Source of the DNA: an uncultured Butyricicoccus sp.
Lineage (GTDB): Bacteria; Bacillota; Clostridia; Oscillospirales; Butyricicoccaceae
NCBI GenBank assembly: GCA_900557315.1
Contig: USSI01000090.1
Location: 1 to 6,213 of the forward strand
DNA: 6,213 bases
Direction of reading: 5' to 3'
The position numbers and the translations under genes are program-made. Positions 5,024-6,213 of the stretch are shown one piece after another; positions within the stretch are counted from its first letter, which is position 1, and each line of letters starts with the position of its first letter. The notes below the pieces were generated by a model. That model was not told the DNA's origin. It saw nothing but the letters and a program-made list of their open reading frames with translations, and ran no database searches.

Positions 5024-6213
5024 AAAACGCGGCGTAGATCGGGTCAACCGGCACATAGCCGACCCCATATGCGCCGAAAATCACAATGAACAGGATCGCA
5101 GCATAGTATACCACCCAGCGGATGACGATCGGCTGTTGGGCGACGGTGTCGCGCACCGGCACGCTGCGCTCACGCAGGATGCCCACGGCGAGCACGATCA
5201 GCACCGCGACAAGCACAATGAAAAAGTCATGCTTGTCCATGCCCAGATCAAGAAATGTACCGCCTGCAAAGGCGCGCAGGGAGAAATCCGTGACCATGCG
5301 GCGGAACATGGACAGCCCGGCGCGCAGCCCTTCCGCGCGGAAAAACAGCTCGCCCACACAGACCAGCAGCCCGGTGCGCAGGATGCGGAACACGCGGTAT
5401 GGCACGGCGTCGCGGTCGATGTGCAGGACGTCGGTCACGCGCCGCGTGAGCGGTGCGGTCAGGTTGCCGCACAGGATGAGCGCAAAGTGGTACAGGCCGA
5501 AAAAGATGTATTGCCAGCCTGCGCCGTGCCACAGGCCGTTGCACAGCCAGACCACCAACAGCGCGGCCGAGCCGGAAAGCAGCGGGCCGAAGTGGCTGCC
5601 CAGGCGCTTGCGCGCGGCGCCGGTCAGCTTTTTGAGCGGGCCGGACATGGAGAGGGGGTAAAAAATGTAGTCCTTAAACCAGGTGCCGAGCGTGATATGC
5701 CAGCGCATCCAGAACTCCGGGATGCTTTTTGAGAAAAACGGCTGGCGGAAGTTTTCCGGCAGGCGCACGCCGAAAATCTCCGCGCTGCCGATGACCACGT
5801 CCATGGTGCCGGAGAACTCCATGTACAGCTGGCAGGTGTAACACACCATGGCAAGGGCGGTGATGCCGCCGTCAAAGGCGGCATAGTCGGCAAATACGTT
5901 TTTAATCAGGATGTTCAGCCGGTCGGCAATCACGATTTTTTTCATCATGCCGAACAGGATGCGCTGCATGCCATAGGTCAGGCTGCGCCAGGTAAGCGGG
6001 CGGCCTTCCCACAGGGGGTGGGCGGTCTGCGCATATCGGCAGATCGGCCCTTCCATGATCTGCGGGAAAAAGCCGAGGAACAGCATGAGCCGCCCAAGGT
6101 TGCGGTCTGCGCTGACTGTGCCGCGGTATACGTCAATCAGATACGCGGCTGCCTGCAGGGTGTAGAACGAGATGCCGATGGGCAGGACAAACGCCGGGAT
6201 GGGCAGGGCGACC
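5022..6213 (-). CDS. MBOAT-family membrane-bound O-acyltransferase (AlgI/DltB-like), 5' partial
   Basis: This multi-pass membrane protein is expected to carry acyl, probably acetyl, groups across the membrane for O-acylation of a surface polysaccharide with the SGNH protein. The frame stays open to the right edge, so the start is outside and the ATG at 6086 is internal: upstream codons encode the family segment LPIGISFYTLQAAAYLIDVY. About 396 residues are visible; full members have about 460-500. Numbered from the first visible codon, FFPQIMEGPICRY (about 48-60), EFWMRWHITLGTWFKDYIFY (about 166-185) and NGLWHGAGWQYIFFGLYH (about 225-242) are hallmark motifs. His229 in WHG is the invariant MBOAT histidine (codon 5526-5528). 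Two or more C-terminal membrane spans follow (about 329-346, 363-384), and the family-typical ending GYVPVDPIYAAF. DltB is the main alternative; the absence of dltA/dltC nearby argues mildly against it. Confidence 0.93.
   Translation of the reverse strand, partial: VALPIPAFVLPIGISFYTLQAAAYLIDVYRGTVSADRNLGRLMLFLGFFPQIMEGPICRYAQTAHPLWEGRPLTWRSLTYGMQRILFGMMKKIVIADRLNILIKNVFADYAAFDGGITALAMVCYTCQLYMEFSGTMDVVIGSAEIFGVRLPENFRQPFFSKSIPEFWMRWHITLGTWFKDYIFYPLSMSGPLKKLTGAARKRLGSHFGPLLSGSAALLVVWLCNGLWHGAGWQYIFFGLYHFALILCGNLTAPLTRRVTDVLHIDRDAVPYRVFRILRTGLLVCVGELFFRAEGLRAGLSMFRRMVTDFSLRAFAGGTFLDLGMDKHDFFIVLVAVLIVLAVGILRERSVPVRDTVAQQPIVIRWVVYYAAILFIVIFGAYGVGYVPVDPIYAAF

Noticed and set aside
5136..5732. 198-codon open frame on the plus strand across the MBOAT gene
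   Set aside because: Composition is rich in His, Gln, Ala and Arg with no recognisable domain. The opposite strand encodes unmistakable MBOAT motifs.
1..6213. Search for CRISPR arrays, tRNA or rRNA genes, insertion sequences, toxin-antitoxin or phage genes
   Set aside because: No repeat-spacer pattern, clover-leaf, transposase motif or mobile-element ends were seen. All coding space is accounted for by housekeeping, redox, regulatory and envelope genes.

Overview
The window looks like chromosome from a GC-rich (roughly 60 % by eye) low-oxygen Firmicute, most likely a gut Clostridia member of the Oscillospiraceae/Butyricicoccaceae kind. The grounds are a transketolase split into two genes, a flavodoxin/di-cluster ferredoxin fusion of the clostridial EFR1 type, strong AGGAGG-type ribosome binding sites with some GTG starts, and Gram-positive-style sigma-A promoters. 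The taxon is inferred from gene style only. The longest stretch without a gene is 254 bases (3794-4047), and it is filled with regulatory signals.

Layout. (1) Positions 1-1752, plus strand: the two subunits of a split transketolase in tandem, the first cut by the left edge of the window. The pair is followed by a GC-rich hairpin, probably a weak terminator. (2) Positions 1879-2640, plus strand: a single-gene unit for a flavodoxin-like protein with two 4Fe-4S clusters. Its promoter is nested in the tail of the transketolase hairpin, and a strong hairpin terminator follows the gene. (3) Positions 2786-3793, minus strand and convergent with (2): an AraC-family regulator. It has a near-consensus promoter (TTGACA-17-TAAAAT), a leader of about 150 nt, and three AGTTAGT/ACTAACT half-sites between promoter and ribosome binding site. 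(4) Positions 4048-6213, minus strand: an MBOAT O-acyltransferase, cut by the right edge, translationally linked to a membrane-anchored SGNH-type protein. The pair ends in a 14-bp hairpin terminator.

How they work together. The transketolase pair serves the non-oxidative pentose phosphate pathway. The MBOAT and SGNH proteins form an AlgI/AlgJ- or DltB/DltD-like module that moves acyl (probably acetyl) groups across the membrane onto a surface polymer. The AraC regulator and the flavodoxin-ferredoxin protein are convergent single genes with no proven link. The half-site cluster suggests that an outside repressor, possibly metal-responsive, also controls the AraC gene. I do not see a clearly new system. 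The regulatory region upstream of the AraC gene is the most interesting part.
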